DNA from: Trichomonas vaginalis G3
Lineage: Eukaryota > Parabasalia > Trichomonadida > Trichomonadidae
Direction of reading: 5' to 3'
Assembly (NCBI RefSeq): GCF_026262505.1
Contig: NC_067203.1
Location: forward strand, 4,402,001-4,466,000
Length of the DNA: 64,000 nucleotides
Shown here: positions 30,280-40,051 of the stretch, piece by piece
Numbering within the stretch: the first letter of the stretch is position 1
How the letters are laid out: every line of letters starts with the position of its first letter
Notes under the pieces: model-generated
What the model saw: only the letters and a program-made list of their open reading frames with translations
Database searches by the model: none
Told to the model about the DNA's origin: nothing
Program-made: the position numbers and the translations under genes

Positions 30280-31583
30280 TAGGGTGTCCAAAGGTGCGTT
30301 TAGCACAGCGCTCTATATGAGACTATTAAAGGAGATATATGCTGATTATAAATATATAATAAAAAATATGAATATATGTATATGATGAGTATGTTGTATT
30401 TTGGCGCCATGCCGGGATATAAAATGAATTTTGAGACAAGAGGCGGTTTCGCGGGAAATTTTGGCGGGATTTTTTTCATTTTTTTAATGAATCATAAAGA
30501 AAACATCCTCGCTCTTGCAAAAAAATGCAAAGACTGTAAAAAAATCTACGAGACATTGGTAAAATGCTTCGGTATGGATGCTCCTAGCTATTCCACTGTA
30601 ACGTATCATGTTAGGATGTATCACTTCATGAACAAAAAGGCGCCCATCATAAAAATTGACAAAAAATCGCCGGATCAACGAAAAATCAAAGCAATTCTTC
30701 AAGCGCTAGATGAAGACCCAAGAGCATCACTCAGAAGGATAGAGGAGATGACAAAGATACCACGTACAACAGTCAGTTATTATCTGCACAATTATTTGAA
30801 CTACAAACTAGCGTATACACGTTGGGTTCCGCACAACCTTAATTCAGTTCAAAAAAAATCTAGAGTCCAATCTTCGAAAGAGCTCCTCTCTATATTGGCT
30901 GCGTATCAATCCAAGAAGTTTCGCTTTTTAGTAACAGGGGACGAGTCTTGGTTTCAATATGCAACAGAAGCCAGAATCATGTGGATCCCGAAGGATGAAA
31001 ATCCGCAAACATTCCCGAAGAAAAAAATTGACACACCAATGATGATGTTGTCGGTTTTTTGGGACGTGAATGGCATCATCGCAATTGATATTCTTCAAAA
31101 ACCTAATACGATGAATGCTCAGTATCTAATTGACAATGTTCTTACTCAAATTATCAATTCTGATGAGTTTGAGAAATCCAAACAACAAAAACAAAAGTTT
31201 GCAATTCATTTTGATAATTCAAGAGTTCACAAAAGTCATAAGGTAATGAATTACTTGGTGGAAAACAATGTCAAAGTTGTTCCAAACCCAATTTATTCAC
31301 CTGATATTGCACCCTCTGACTTTTATTTATTCGGCACGCTAAAAAAGAGAGCTGAAGGACGCGAATTCGCGAGTCCAGATGATCTTGAAAATTTTGTAAG
31401 AGAGCAATTTGAGCAATTTTCTCATGATGATTTAAAGCGTGTCTTTCAAGCCTGGATCGATCGCTGCGAACGCGTGATTGAATCCAATGGTGATTATATT
31501 TAAATAAACTTTATATATATGTAACTTGTTTATTTCTATTCGCAGTATTCAGGTTTGTGCTAAACACACCTTTGGACACCCTA
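30280..31583 (+). mobile_element. Mariner transposon (Tvmar-like), apparently whole
   Basis: 1304 bp with inverted ends TAGGGTGTCCAAAGGTG(C/T)G and TTTAGCAC, flanked by TA dinucleotides (30278-30279 and 31584-31585). It carries one open transposase frame. Size, ends and TA target match the mariner family known in Trichomonas vaginalis. The ends are almost identical and the gene is open, so it is a young copy. Confidence 0.92.
30376..31503 (+). CDS. Mariner transposase (DD34D)
   Basis: The frame opens at ATG 30376; a better start is the ATG at 30487 (MNHKENILALAKKC), where the DNA-binding region begins. A paired helix-turn-helix region (about 1-110 from the second ATG) is followed by the catalytic core: first Asp in VTGDESWFQY, second in AIHFDNSRVH, third in YSPDIAPSDFYLFG, with 34 residues between the last two, the mariner DD34D signature. 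WVPHNL precedes the core as expected. The enzyme cuts and pastes the element at TA sites in the nucleus. No stop or frameshift is seen, so it could be active. Confidence 0.93.
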   Translation: MYMMSMLYFGAMPGYKMNFETRGGFAGNFGGIFFIFLMNHKENILALAKKCKDCKKIYETLVKCFGMDAPSYSTVTYHVRMYHFMNKKAPIIKIDKKSPDQRKIKAILQALDEDPRASLRRIEEMTKIPRTTVSYYLHNYLNYKLAYTRWVPHNLNSVQKKSRVQSSKELLSILAAYQSKKFRFLVTGDESWFQYATEARIMWIPKDENPQTFPKKKIDTPMMMLSVFWDVNGIIAIDILQKPNTMNAQYLIDNVLTQIINSDEFEKSKQQKQKFAIHFDNSRVHKSHKVMNYLVENNVKVVPNPIYSPDIAPSDFYLFGTLKKRAEGREFASPDDLENFVREQFEQFSHDDLKRVFQAWIDRCERVIESNGDYI

Positions 31584-31836
31584 TATTATGCAAAAATAAA
31601 TGATCTTACTTAGTACTTTTAAAGTTAATTTCAGAAAAAATTTGACACAATGGTATCCGGCACATACAAGTGGTGTACAACCAAAATTTCATATCCCTAG
31701 TTTTACATTTATGTTTAGTTTTATTTCACCTAATTTTCAAAGATCATAATTGAATTAGATGGCCAAGCTATTCAAAACACGACCAAGCTTATCAAAATAA
31801 GACCAATATATTCAAAATTCTTTATTCTTTCAAATC

Positions 31837-31847
31837 ATTTCATTTTA
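31837..31847 (+). promoter_or_regulatory. Inr of the MULE transposase gene
   Basis: TCATTTCATTTT (31835-31846) directly precedes ATG 31848 and matches the full host Inr, so this transposon uses the host promoter type. Confidence 0.6.
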
Positions 31848-33197
31848 ATGCAGATCCAAGATCACGAACTCACATATATCGAGTTGCTTAAGTATGGAGT
31901 GCAACAAGAAATCCAAGCAGGTTGTAGTTATTCATATAAAACTAGGAAAGAAAGAAATCAAATCCAATTTAATTGTAAGTGGCCGAATTGTCCATGTCGC
32001 TTCCTTGTTGATACACTTCCCGATGACAAGTACCACATACGAAAATGTATTAACACCCACAATCATTCTGCCCCTTTTCCAAACAAATCACAACAAATTA
32101 CATCATATTTTTATAGATCTTATTTAACAAGATATTTTGAATCAAATCAAGACCGTGTTTACGCACAATTAAGGTGTTTCAAAGATCTTAATATCCCATT
32201 TGATAGTGGGATCATTCCGGAAATGTTTCAACAATCTACAGATGCTTTAAAAAATTTTTCTAAACGCCTTCATGCAATCAATACCCGTTTCTCAGTGGAT
32301 GATGTTACATCTCTTGCAATTTTTGTCGACATGGTTAAGAGTCATTCTCCAGATGATCTCATCGAGTTTATTCACGAGCCAGATCGTATGATTTTCTATT
32401 ACGCCCCATTCGAAGCAAATGCTTTTTCACATCAAATACAAACTTATCACATTGATTCCACTTATAAGCTCTTGCGCTCTCGCATACCATTTTATGCCGT
32501 CACTGGCAAATTCGCGGAATCAATTGTTTTTCCGTTTTTGTATTTTTTCGTTTGGCCCGACACAAGTGAAAATATACAAGTTTGTCTCACAGCATATTTT
32601 GGCTCCATCAATCGCGAACCATCTTATTTTTCAATGGACTGCGCACCTCAAATCACAAATGCTGTTGAAACAGCCATCCCCTTATGCCAGATCATTTGGT
32701 GTGGCGTTCATGTGTTGCGCGCTGTCATGAGAAAGGCTGAAAAGTTTCAAGATCGTTCCAACTTCGAAACTTTCTATAACTTAATGAAGTTATTGGTCTT
32801 TGGTTCTGAAGAGGAAGAAATTGATCCTGATGAAGTTTACAACAATTTAGAAGAAATTTTAAATGAGGAACTTGCTGCCCGTGAATACTTTGACCGACAG
32901 TGGCGCCATCATCTTGACAAGTGGATGCTTCGCTATATAAATGAAGGAGATGGAACAAACAACATCTCGGAATCACATTTCAAGGTTTTGAAGCACCAGT
33001 ACTTCCCAGAAAGGCGAAATCTTCGACTCGATGAACTTGTCATCGAGTTATATTCCAGTGTTGTTCCTTCATTCCTGATTAAGTTGCAAATTAAAGGTCT
33101 GGATTCAGAGAGAAGTGTTAAAGTTATCAAAAAAGTCACAAGAGATTTCGAAGAAATGACACAATTTAAAAAAAGTCGAATGCATCAGTATGCTTGA
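31848..33197 (+). CDS. Mutator-like (MULE) transposase, C-terminus possibly shifted
   Basis: 449 residues from ATG 31848. The N-terminus has a WRKY/GCM1/FLYWCH-type zinc-binding motif: CKWPNCPCRF...CINTHNHSAPF, ending in the H-x-H pair. The DDE core follows: first acid in YHIDSTYKLL, second in FSMDCAPQITNAV, then WCGVHVLRAVMRKAEKF, the usual MULE order. Downstream of the stop at 33197, an alternative frame continues with SMLEAVQKGLKNDTLDPNI to about 33291, so a late frameshift may have cut off about 30 residues. The gene is driven by an Inr and lies in the right part of the MULE. Confidence 0.85.
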   Translation: MQIQDHELTYIELLKYGVQQEIQAGCSYSYKTRKERNQIQFNCKWPNCPCRFLVDTLPDDKYHIRKCINTHNHSAPFPNKSQQITSYFYRSYLTRYFESNQDRVYAQLRCFKDLNIPFDSGIIPEMFQQSTDALKNFSKRLHAINTRFSVDDVTSLAIFVDMVKSHSPDDLIEFIHEPDRMIFYYAPFEANAFSHQIQTYHIDSTYKLLRSRIPFYAVTGKFAESIVFPFLYFFVWPDTSENIQVCLTAYFGSINREPSYFSMDCAPQITNAVETAIPLCQIIWCGVHVLRAVMRKAEKFQDRSNFETFYNLMKLLVFGSEEEEIDPDEVYNNLEEILNEELAAREYFDRQWRHHLDKWMLRYINEGDGTNNISESHFKVLKHQYFPERRNLRLDELVIELYSSVVPSFLIKLQIKGLDSERSVKVIKKVTRDFEEMTQFKKSRMHQYA

Positions 33198-33506
33198 AGC
33201 TGTTCAGAAAGGTCTGAAAAATGATACACTTGATCCCAACATTGTTTACTCAACATTAAAAATATTATTGCAAAGAAAACATTTGATTTAATAAACATTT
33301 AATTTATTATAATTAATTTTTTATTACAGTATAGTAAAAAATGCTATAAATAAATTATTATATTTTATTAAAATGTGACTTTTAATAGTAAGTGAATAAA
33401 ATAAATCAGGAATTGGGAAAGAAATAAGGTTAATTAAAATAATGAAAATTACAAGTTTAAGGTTAATAAAAAGTGACAATGGGCGAGTTTGTCCCCCACT
33501 CTATTA

Positions 33507-33953
33507 TTACGCTGTGAATGTGTCAACAGCGGTCATGCCTGTATCTGTATCCCATATTTGCCACAACCTTTCTGTATCTGCATTTGTGTATTTCGGTTTC
33601 AGCTGATACATTTGATTTGGCGTGTAATTTGTTCCAGTTAATGGATTAATTGGGAGATCTTCATGCGGTGTGTTATTATTGTACTCCCAAATAAAGGCAG
33701 GAATAGCCTGAATGCTTTGGCAGCGCTCCAATGTCGGCCAGAATCTCTCAATCCTCCCATTTTGGTAGGGAGAATGAGAGTCTGTATGCCGCCATTGGAC
33801 GCCCCAAAGATCAAGTAGATCTTGAAAGGCGCCCCTATTTTCTGAACCGTTGTCGGTCCAGAAACAATAAGGGGCGCCAAATTCAATGAAGGCGGAAGCC
33901 GCAACGTTCGCTGTCGTCGCTGCCAGCATATCTGGTATTTGTATACACGCTAG
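33507..33953 (-). pseudogene. Integrase-type transposase of the outer transposon, C-terminal part
   Basis: Minus-strand coding region with the second and third catalytic residues of a retroviral-type integrase core: CFWTDNGSENRGAF and SPYQNGRIERFWPT, 34 residues apart, followed by PHEDLPINPLTGTNYTPNQM. It ends at the stop near 33507, directly beside the MULE end. The gene's other part lies at 38053-38584, beyond the nested element; both sides meet at a CTAG target. Confidence 0.8.
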
Positions 33954-33970
33954 TCTTATATACGAAAAAA

Positions 33971-34234
33971 GGAGATTTGACAGAATGTCAAATCTCCTCA
34001 AAAAGTGACAATTTACATGGCAAACAATTGCGAGCAATTTTTAGCCATTTTGGCTGAGAACTAGGGTCTGCGAGGTACATAGATAGAATCAGTACCTCGC
34101 AGACTCTAGTTCTCTATATGGCGCCGAGAAATTTTGGTGAAATGTCGACGACATTTCACCAAAATTTTCTCGACGCCATAGGATGAATTGGAGGGTGTGA
34201 GATACTATTACATATAATAGTACTCACACCCTCC
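33971..34234. repeat. Array of four hairpins (set A)
   Basis: Four consecutive palindromes: 33971-33997 (GGAGATTTGACA, 3-nt loop), 34055-34114 (GAGAACTAGGGTCTGCGAGG with loop about 12 nt), 34120-34178 (GCGCCGAGAAATTTTGGTGA), 34190-34234 (GGAGGGTGTGAG). Arms are about 12-28 bp with few mismatches. No coding signal. A similar set of four occurs at 35406-35645. Confidence 0.85.
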
Positions 34235-34950
34235 AAAACCTCGAAAATCTCAAAATTTCCTGCAATTATCATCAACTTTGCATAGCACAATCGGCCAAAA
34301 ATTCATTCAATTGTCCTTCTTCTCAATATTTCTTAACTCTTTCGATTTCTTTCAAAATATCTTTCAATAATCTTTCAATGATAAATATTATACAAAAACG
34401 ATTAGTATGAAACTTTTTTGCATTTTAAAAATATTTTATATTTCTGTTTTTATTTCAATTTTTATATTTTTATTTTCCTTTTTTTTAGATGAAACTTATT
34501 TGTTTACCAATATTCCTTATTTTATAAAATTTTTCAATTGAATACTACAATAATTTTATCTCTCCTTTATTAAATTTTCGATTTTTATGTTAATTCTAAT
34601 TCTTTGCACTATTTCTTGTCTAAATCTTCTAAAATTTTTATTTTAATTTAATTTGACACATAATCATCCTTTTAATTTTCGATTCAAATCCTTATCCTCT
34701 TCATTATTTTTCAATAATTTTTTATCGTAATTTGTAAAATTAGTTCTTTTATAGCTGTTTAAATAATCCAAAACCATGATATTTATTATTGTTAATTATT
34801 CCTAATCATGTTTTTTACATTAATTTTAATTTTTTATTTTCTGAACCATTTAAATTAATTTTGTTAAGAATATTTTTTCAATATAGACTTCTGAAATAAT
34901 TAAATTATTCTCAAATTCTCACAAATTATTTCATTTCAAATTTGTTTAAA

Positions 34951-35226
34951 ATGAATTTGTACACCTTAGTTGATTCAGCTTGGCTTGAAACAGCTCTAGC
35001 ACAGATTCAAAGGCGCACACCGTTAGCCATTGTTCTCACAAATGTTCCATTAGTCAACAACACTATTCGTTCATCAATTAACAAGATAACATTTTACAAA
35101 GCTCTCTTATGTAATAGACTAATTACTATTGAAGAGTACTTACATCATACATACAAACTTCAAGAGTTTACTACTTTCTACATTAAATATAATAATCGAC
35201 TCTACGAGTGTTCATCCATTTTTGTT
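34951..35226 (+). pseudogene. N-terminal part of the second transposon's integrase gene
   Basis: ATG 34951 begins MNLYTLVDSAWLETALAQIQ, preceded by TCATTTCAAA (Inr-like). About 92 residues without a recognised motif run to the point of insertion of the element at 35227; the 16-bp direct repeat AGTGTTCATCCATTTT lies in this coding region and again just after the insertion, where the same reading frame resumes. Confidence 0.6.
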
Positions 35227-36271
35227 TCATACCGAAATGGCTAACAAAAAGTGACAGAAAACCTTAAATTGCGCGGCAATTTTAATTAAAATAATAAACA
35301 TTAATTTTTGTGATTGATATTATGCATTTTATTTATATTATATAAGATTTAAATTTAGGGGAAAAATTGGGAAAAAAATAAGATTGGAAGTCTTTAGGTA
35401 AGAAGGAAAGGGCAAGAGATATATACTGTACCTATATACCTCTTGCCCTTTCATTCTAAGTAGAAATGGGAGAAACTTTGTCCGCATCATAAGTTATGCG
35501 GACAAAGTTTCTCCGATTTCTAATGGGAATTGCAGGCTATGAGGCACTGATATATAATCAGTACCTCATAGCCTACAATTCCCCTTATTAGACTTCCAAA
35601 CTTTGAGTTAATGTCAAGACATTAACTCAAAGTTTGGAAAACTTCTCGTAAGAATCAATCGTCAAAAATCTCGATTGCAGTTATATTCATTGTGTTAAAT
35701 TTGATTTATTTTGAAATTTTTATAAATTAAATTTTATATAACATAAAGCGTTATGAATTAGTATTTCCATATGAATTTTATCTCGAAAATAGTAATTCTG
35801 TACAGTTATATTTCGGTTAATTTTGGAAATTTCTAGGAATACTTTAAGATAGTATGATTATATATAACTCTGCCTTCATGATTTATTTTAGCTTTCGCGC
35901 AAATATCAGTTAACTTAACTCCATTATTTGATTTTGTGATGGCTTCACAAAGCCAATAAATATCAATCTCTTCTGGAGAATGTCTTCTCATCTAGAATAT
36001 TTTCAATACTTTACATACAAACATTTTTATTTCTAAAAAACTTTTTAATTTTTTCTAGGATATATGAATGAAAATAGTTAGAACAAGATTTTGAAGCTCA
36101 AAACATTAAAAATTATTAAAGATTTGTATAATATGATTAAAAATGGGAAATAATATGAGGCAATATAAAGGAATATGAATATTAAATAAATATATCTAAA
36201 TAGAAAGAATCAGAAAAATCAAATTATTGGCGCCAAAAATGTCACCTTTTTGGTGAGCCATTTCGGTATGA
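35227..36271. mobile_element. Hairpin-rich non-autonomous element (1.05 kb)
   Basis: Ends are inverted repeats of about 32 bp (TCATACCGAAATGGCT followed by a GTGACA motif), at 35227 and ending at 36271. A direct repeat AGTGTTCATCCATTTT lies at 35207-35222 and 36275-36290. There is no open frame. It holds hairpin set B (35406-35645) and otherwise AT-rich sequence. Confidence 0.8.
35406..35645. repeat. Array of four hairpins (set B)
   Basis: Palindromes at 35406-35452 (GAAAGGGCAAGAG), 35468-35515 (GGGAGAAACTTTGTCCGCAT), 35525-35584 (GGGAATTGCAGGCTATGAGG) and 35592-35645 (ACTTCCAAACTTTGAGTTAA), each with arms of about 13-26 bp and a short AT loop. The third shares the loop-side sequence ATCAGTACCTC with hairpin 2 of set A, so the two sets are probably related. 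Confidence 0.85.
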
Positions 36272-37962
36272 GATAGTGTTCATCCATTTTGAAACACAGA
36301 GATGACACTCTCCTTACCGATTATTTGATATTACAAAGTTCAAACGACTCTCGTATACAGGAAGAACCCTCATCAGCCAGCACTCCTCTACAACGCCAGC
36401 TTTCATCAGCCAGCACTACCAACTCTGTTCCACAGCAACAGCTCTCAACAGCCAACGCTCCTCTACAAAGCCCACTTTCTGCCAACACCCCGCCACAACG
36501 CCAGCTCTCTGCCAACGCTCCTCTTCAACGCCAGCTTTCATTAGCCAGCAGTACCAACACTCCCCCACAGCCACAACTCTCTGCCAGCACTCCCCCACAA
36601 CTCCAGCTCTCGGCCAACTCTCTTCCACAGCAACAACTCTCTGCCAACACCCAGACACAACGCCAGCTCTCTGCCAACACCTCGGCACAGCAACAACTCT
36701 CTGCCAACACTCCCCCACAGCAACAGCTCTCTGCCAATACTCAGCCTCAGCCTCACCCATCTGTGTCTATTCCCCTTAAGCGCGGGAGACCCAAAGTTAA
36801 TGTACCAAAAGATCTTAAGGTAACTATTAGAAACCTAATTGAGCAGCATGGCCATCTTGGAATAATCTCCGCCTATAACCAAATAAATAAAGATATCGAA
36901 TATGCCAAATCTCATTTTGAGGCATTTTTGGACATGAAGACGGGTATTGTTCCACAGCCAACGCCTACCCAAGCATGGTTCTCCGCTATTGAACGTTTTA
37001 AGCCCCTGAATCAAATTTCTTCCACAATTCCTTCCGGACTTATGATTGAAGAGTCTCCATTATCATTTCCATCTGAGCTGAGGAACATTAAATATCTTAC
37101 AAACCCTCTTCCACATCCCCCCTCAAGACATATGGTAGAAAGAGCTTTTAGAGAGCTAGGCTTGGCACGTCCAAGGGGACCCTATCGGCCAAAAGGAAAG
37201 ACAAGATACTTAGCTGCCTTTCCTAACCAAATATGGCACGTTGATATCCACTTTCTTGGCAAAAAGAGAAGTCAGATTCTTTATGCTGTGATTGATGACT
37301 GCACAAGGCTCATCATAGAATGGCAGCATCTTTCGTCAAAACATGCTAGCCAAACAGTGAAAGTAATTAAGAGAGCAATAGCCCGTTATGGACCACCACA
37401 TACAATTTGGTCCGATAATGGCGGCGAGAATAAAGGCGAGTTCCTAAAGGCTATGAGGGTTCGGGGGATCAATAATGTATATATTGTCCCCCATTGCCCA
37501 TACCAAAATGGGAAAATCGAGCGCTTGTGGCCTAACATAGAGAGCAGAGAGTTGTCATGGGCAAAGATTCAACAATGGGTTGAGTACTATAATGCTAAAC
37601 CTCATCTAGCATTACCAACTCATTATGTGAATGGAAAACAAATTCACTATAGCCCATCTGAAATGTGGAAGAAACTTCCAATTTGGAAGAGGGGAATGCC
37701 GGCAAAATGGATTGTGGATGGAGTCTCTCAAGATTTTCTTCCAGGTTCACTTATGGCCAATGAGATGCCAGAGCTCCAAGGAATCGAAGAAGATGAATGG
37801 GAAAAAGAAGGCGAGGAAGTTGAAGAAGAAGAAAATAAGGCGAATCCGGTTGAAATAGAAGAAGATAGTAATGAAGAAGAAGAATACGAAGTAAATTATG
37901 AAGAAGAATATCAAGAAGATTATGAAGACCCTTATGAAGAAGATTATGATGATTCATTTTAA
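36272..37962 (+). CDS. Integrase-type transposase, main part (second transposon)
   Basis: An open frame through to 37962 with no ATG near its start because its 5' part is at 34951-35226 across an insertion. Parts: a Ser/Gln/Pro-rich region with over ten repeats of the type LSANTPPQQQ (about 36350-36770), a basic KRGRPK hook, an N-terminal helical domain, and a retroviral-type integrase core with IWHVDIHFLG, IWSDNGGENKGEF and YQNGKIERLWPN (last two acids 34 residues apart). The C-terminus is very acidic (EEEE/DYEE repeats, 37780-37960). The catalytic triad is intact. The core and its H-x-D-x-H start resemble the outer transposon's enzyme, so both belong to one superfamily (Ginger/IS3EU-like guess). 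Confidence 0.8.
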
Positions 37963-38052
37963 TATTACGAATAAAATGTCACTTTTTCTGTTTTTGACAC
38001 GTAAAGTTGTCACTTTTCTGTCAAACCATTTTTATCGTTTTTGTATATAACA

Positions 38053-38584
38053 CTAGGGCTTTGCGGCTAAAATCGTCGATTATGCCATAAATATACTGGC
38101 CACGAACACCCCTAAAATAATGAACATCTGCGTGCCAGATAAGATTGGGGGAAAGCGCCCAATATCTTACTGCTGTTTCTGGCCCGGCATGCTCTAATCG
38201 CATCTTGGTGAAATGATTTTCTTTGAAGTATCTGCGTACTTCTCTATAAGATACATCAATTTGTTGTAATTTCAAACGTTTCCATTGTTTTGTTTGACCA
38301 TAGGGAAAGGCCCAGTGGTCATGTATCACAGCAAGAGCTTTGATTTGGTCGTAGGGATTGACCCTACGACCTTTCTTGCCTTTAGGCAATGGGATATTCT
38401 GTAAGCTAAATTGATTTTGTAAAAAAGATTTTGAAACATCTAAATATTTGAAATCATTTGATTGAAGGGTTGGGGCGATGGGAACATGGGTGCAAGCTTC
38501 TTCCCATGTCATTTTACCTTCTTCAATCTGATTGGAAATACCAATTAGGTAAATTCGATCGACATACCCTTTGTAAGGATTCAT
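38053..38584 (-). pseudogene. Integrase-type transposase of the outer transposon, N-terminal part
   Basis: ATG 38584 (complement) begins MNPYKGYVDRIYLIGISNQI. A helical N-terminal domain with a KKGRRVNPYDQIKAL helix-turn-helix-like segment leads to the first catalytic acid in LIWHADVHYFRG and IIDDFSRKAL, where the nested transposon is inserted. Its first about 37 codons are also present in the left inverted arm. Confidence 0.8.
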
Positions 38585-39545
38585 TCTAATGAAGTACGTT
38601 AACAATCAAAATATTCTATAAGTGTCTAGTATGGAATTCAAAAGAATAAAGAAAATGGTAACGTAAATAAACGTATTATGAAATAATTTATAATTAAAAT
38701 GAAAAAAAGAAAAAATAATAAGTAAAGTGACTGGAAATGAAAATTAAAATCAGTGTACAGTTTTATTTTTTTCTCGCTGTGAAACGTATTCGGCCATTTT
38801 TTTAAAAATTAATTTTTTGTTAGAGATAAGAGCTAAAACTCGGTAAACAACTTCTTTATGTCTAGAAAATTCTATCTTGCCTTTTATTTTTTTCTCGCTG
38901 TGAAACGTATTCGGTCATTTTTTTAAAAATTAATTTTTTGTTAGAGATAAGAGCTAAAACTTTGCAGACAACTCCCCCATGTCTAGCAAATTTAACATTT
39001 GTCTCCCATTTTTATATATTTGGTTTAGAATGTTCGAAAATGCGTAATATGGTCATTAATATTAATTGAAAAGAACCTTGAATTAATTCAATCTGATCTC
39101 ATAAAATATTTTAAATTACAAACTTTGTAGTTTGAATAGATAATTAGTATTAAACTCAAATAACTAGTTTATTTTTGAATAAAAATTATTTGAATTTATT
39201 CAATTTTGTGAATTTTCCTTCAAAAATCAAGTTTAAATATCTTATTTGCCATATAATTATAAATACAATGAAACATATTCGAAATTGAAAAGAATGACTT
39301 TTTCTGTTCTTTCAATCATTCAATTTGAATTTTGCAATATTGGATTTCTCATTAAATAGCTATTAAAAACAACAAGCAATTTAACTTACATTCAAATTTA
39401 TTTGTGTTATATTCAATCTTCTCAAAACTTATAATTTTCGGCTATAGCATGATTATATGCTATATAATATAATAAACCTATAATTGTATCATTCTTTCAA
39501 TTATTTGAAGAGAAAACCGAAAAAATCTATTTTCGGTCTATAACA
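38475..39545 (-). repeat. Right inverted arm of the composite transposon
   Basis: Reverse complement of 28753-30065 apart from two fewer 121-bp units. It contains the 5' end and promoter region of the integrase gene. Confidence 0.85.
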
Positions 39546-39560
39546 TTTCCGATATTAAAT

Positions 39561-40051
39561 ACTCATTTGAAGTTCATTATTTCTACTTGATACACCATGA
39601 CTTTATGCAATATAGTGCCTTATAGGCTTGGTTTCTATAATAATGTATTTTTAGTAAACGATATATGCTTTTGTCCTGTCTATACATTAAAAAGATGAAT
39701 TTCACGGTTTATTCTATATGATTATATACAAGGATATGAATTTTCGTCATGAAGTCATATATTATTATGTCAGAATTTCAGGTTTTGCTGTATTCAATTT
39801 TGAGAATGAGCAGATTCAGTTCTATTTCATTACAACAAAAAAATAATTATATCACGATAGTTTTCTTTATTTATTCACCAAGTTTTAACAGTTGATGTAA
39901 TCAATAACATCACGATAAAAAATTGATAAAATTGATACCTTATCAAAAAATATCAGCCTAATTTTATTTAATAAAATGCTTATAATCATTTGAGATTATA
40001 AATTTCAGATGAAATATCAATCTTATTGATTTTTTAACCCATTTTTGATTA
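39561..40051. other. Intergenic spacer with possible Inr of the LRR gene
   Basis: AT-rich and non-coding. TCATTTGA at 39986 fits a weak Inr, about 64 nt before ATG 40052. Nothing else recognised. Confidence 0.4.

Larger units (their letters stand above)
30149..33502. mobile_element. Mutator-like element (MULE), containing a mariner
   Basis: Ends are imperfect inverted repeats: AGAGAAAGGGACAGACTAGC at 30149 and, from 33502 on the complement, AGAGTGGGGGACAAACTCGC; both continue with CCATTGTCACTTTTTA. The element encodes a MULE transposase at 31848-33197 and has a mariner inserted at 30280-31583. A clear 8-9 bp target duplication was not found (flanks TTTTTATT and ATTATTAC are only similar). 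Confidence 0.75.
33954..38052. mobile_element. Second integrase-type transposon, inserted in the first (4.1 kb)
   Basis: Flanked by a 4-bp duplication CTAG (33950-33953 and 38053-38056). Ends are short imperfect inverted repeats (TCTTATATACGAAAAA and, complement, TGTTATATACAAAAA) followed by TTTGACAGAA. It contains a plus-strand integrase gene (34951-35226 and 36272-37962) that is itself interrupted by a hairpin-rich element at 35227-36271. Near its left end lies an array of four large hairpins. A 4-bp target fits an integrase-type enzyme. Confidence 0.8.
28753..39545. mobile_element. Integrase-type DNA transposon with long inverted ends, containing nested insertions (10.8 kb)
   Basis: Bounded by TGTTATAGACCG at 28753 and its complement ending at 39545 (TG...CA ends), with an exact 15-bp direct repeat TTTCCGATATTAAAT outside each end. 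The left inverted arm (28753-30065) and right arm (38475-39545) match except that the left has four and the right two copies of a 121-bp unit. The only own gene is a minus-strand integrase-type transposase lying at 33507-33953 and 38053-38584, split by the insertion at 33954-38052. A MULE sits at 30149-33502 just beyond the end of that gene. Without insertions the element would be about 3.3 kb. It resembles Ginger/IS3EU-like integrase transposons; a 15-bp duplication is longer than usual for such enzymes. Confidence 0.8.

Noticed and set aside
30484-30702. Complement-strand frame within the mariner
   Set aside because: Shadow of the transposase gene.
36321-36760. Several complement-strand frames with repeated Gly/Cys/Trp units
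   Set aside because: Shadows of the LSANTPPQ repeat of the integrase gene; the low-complexity repeat prevents stops in other frames.
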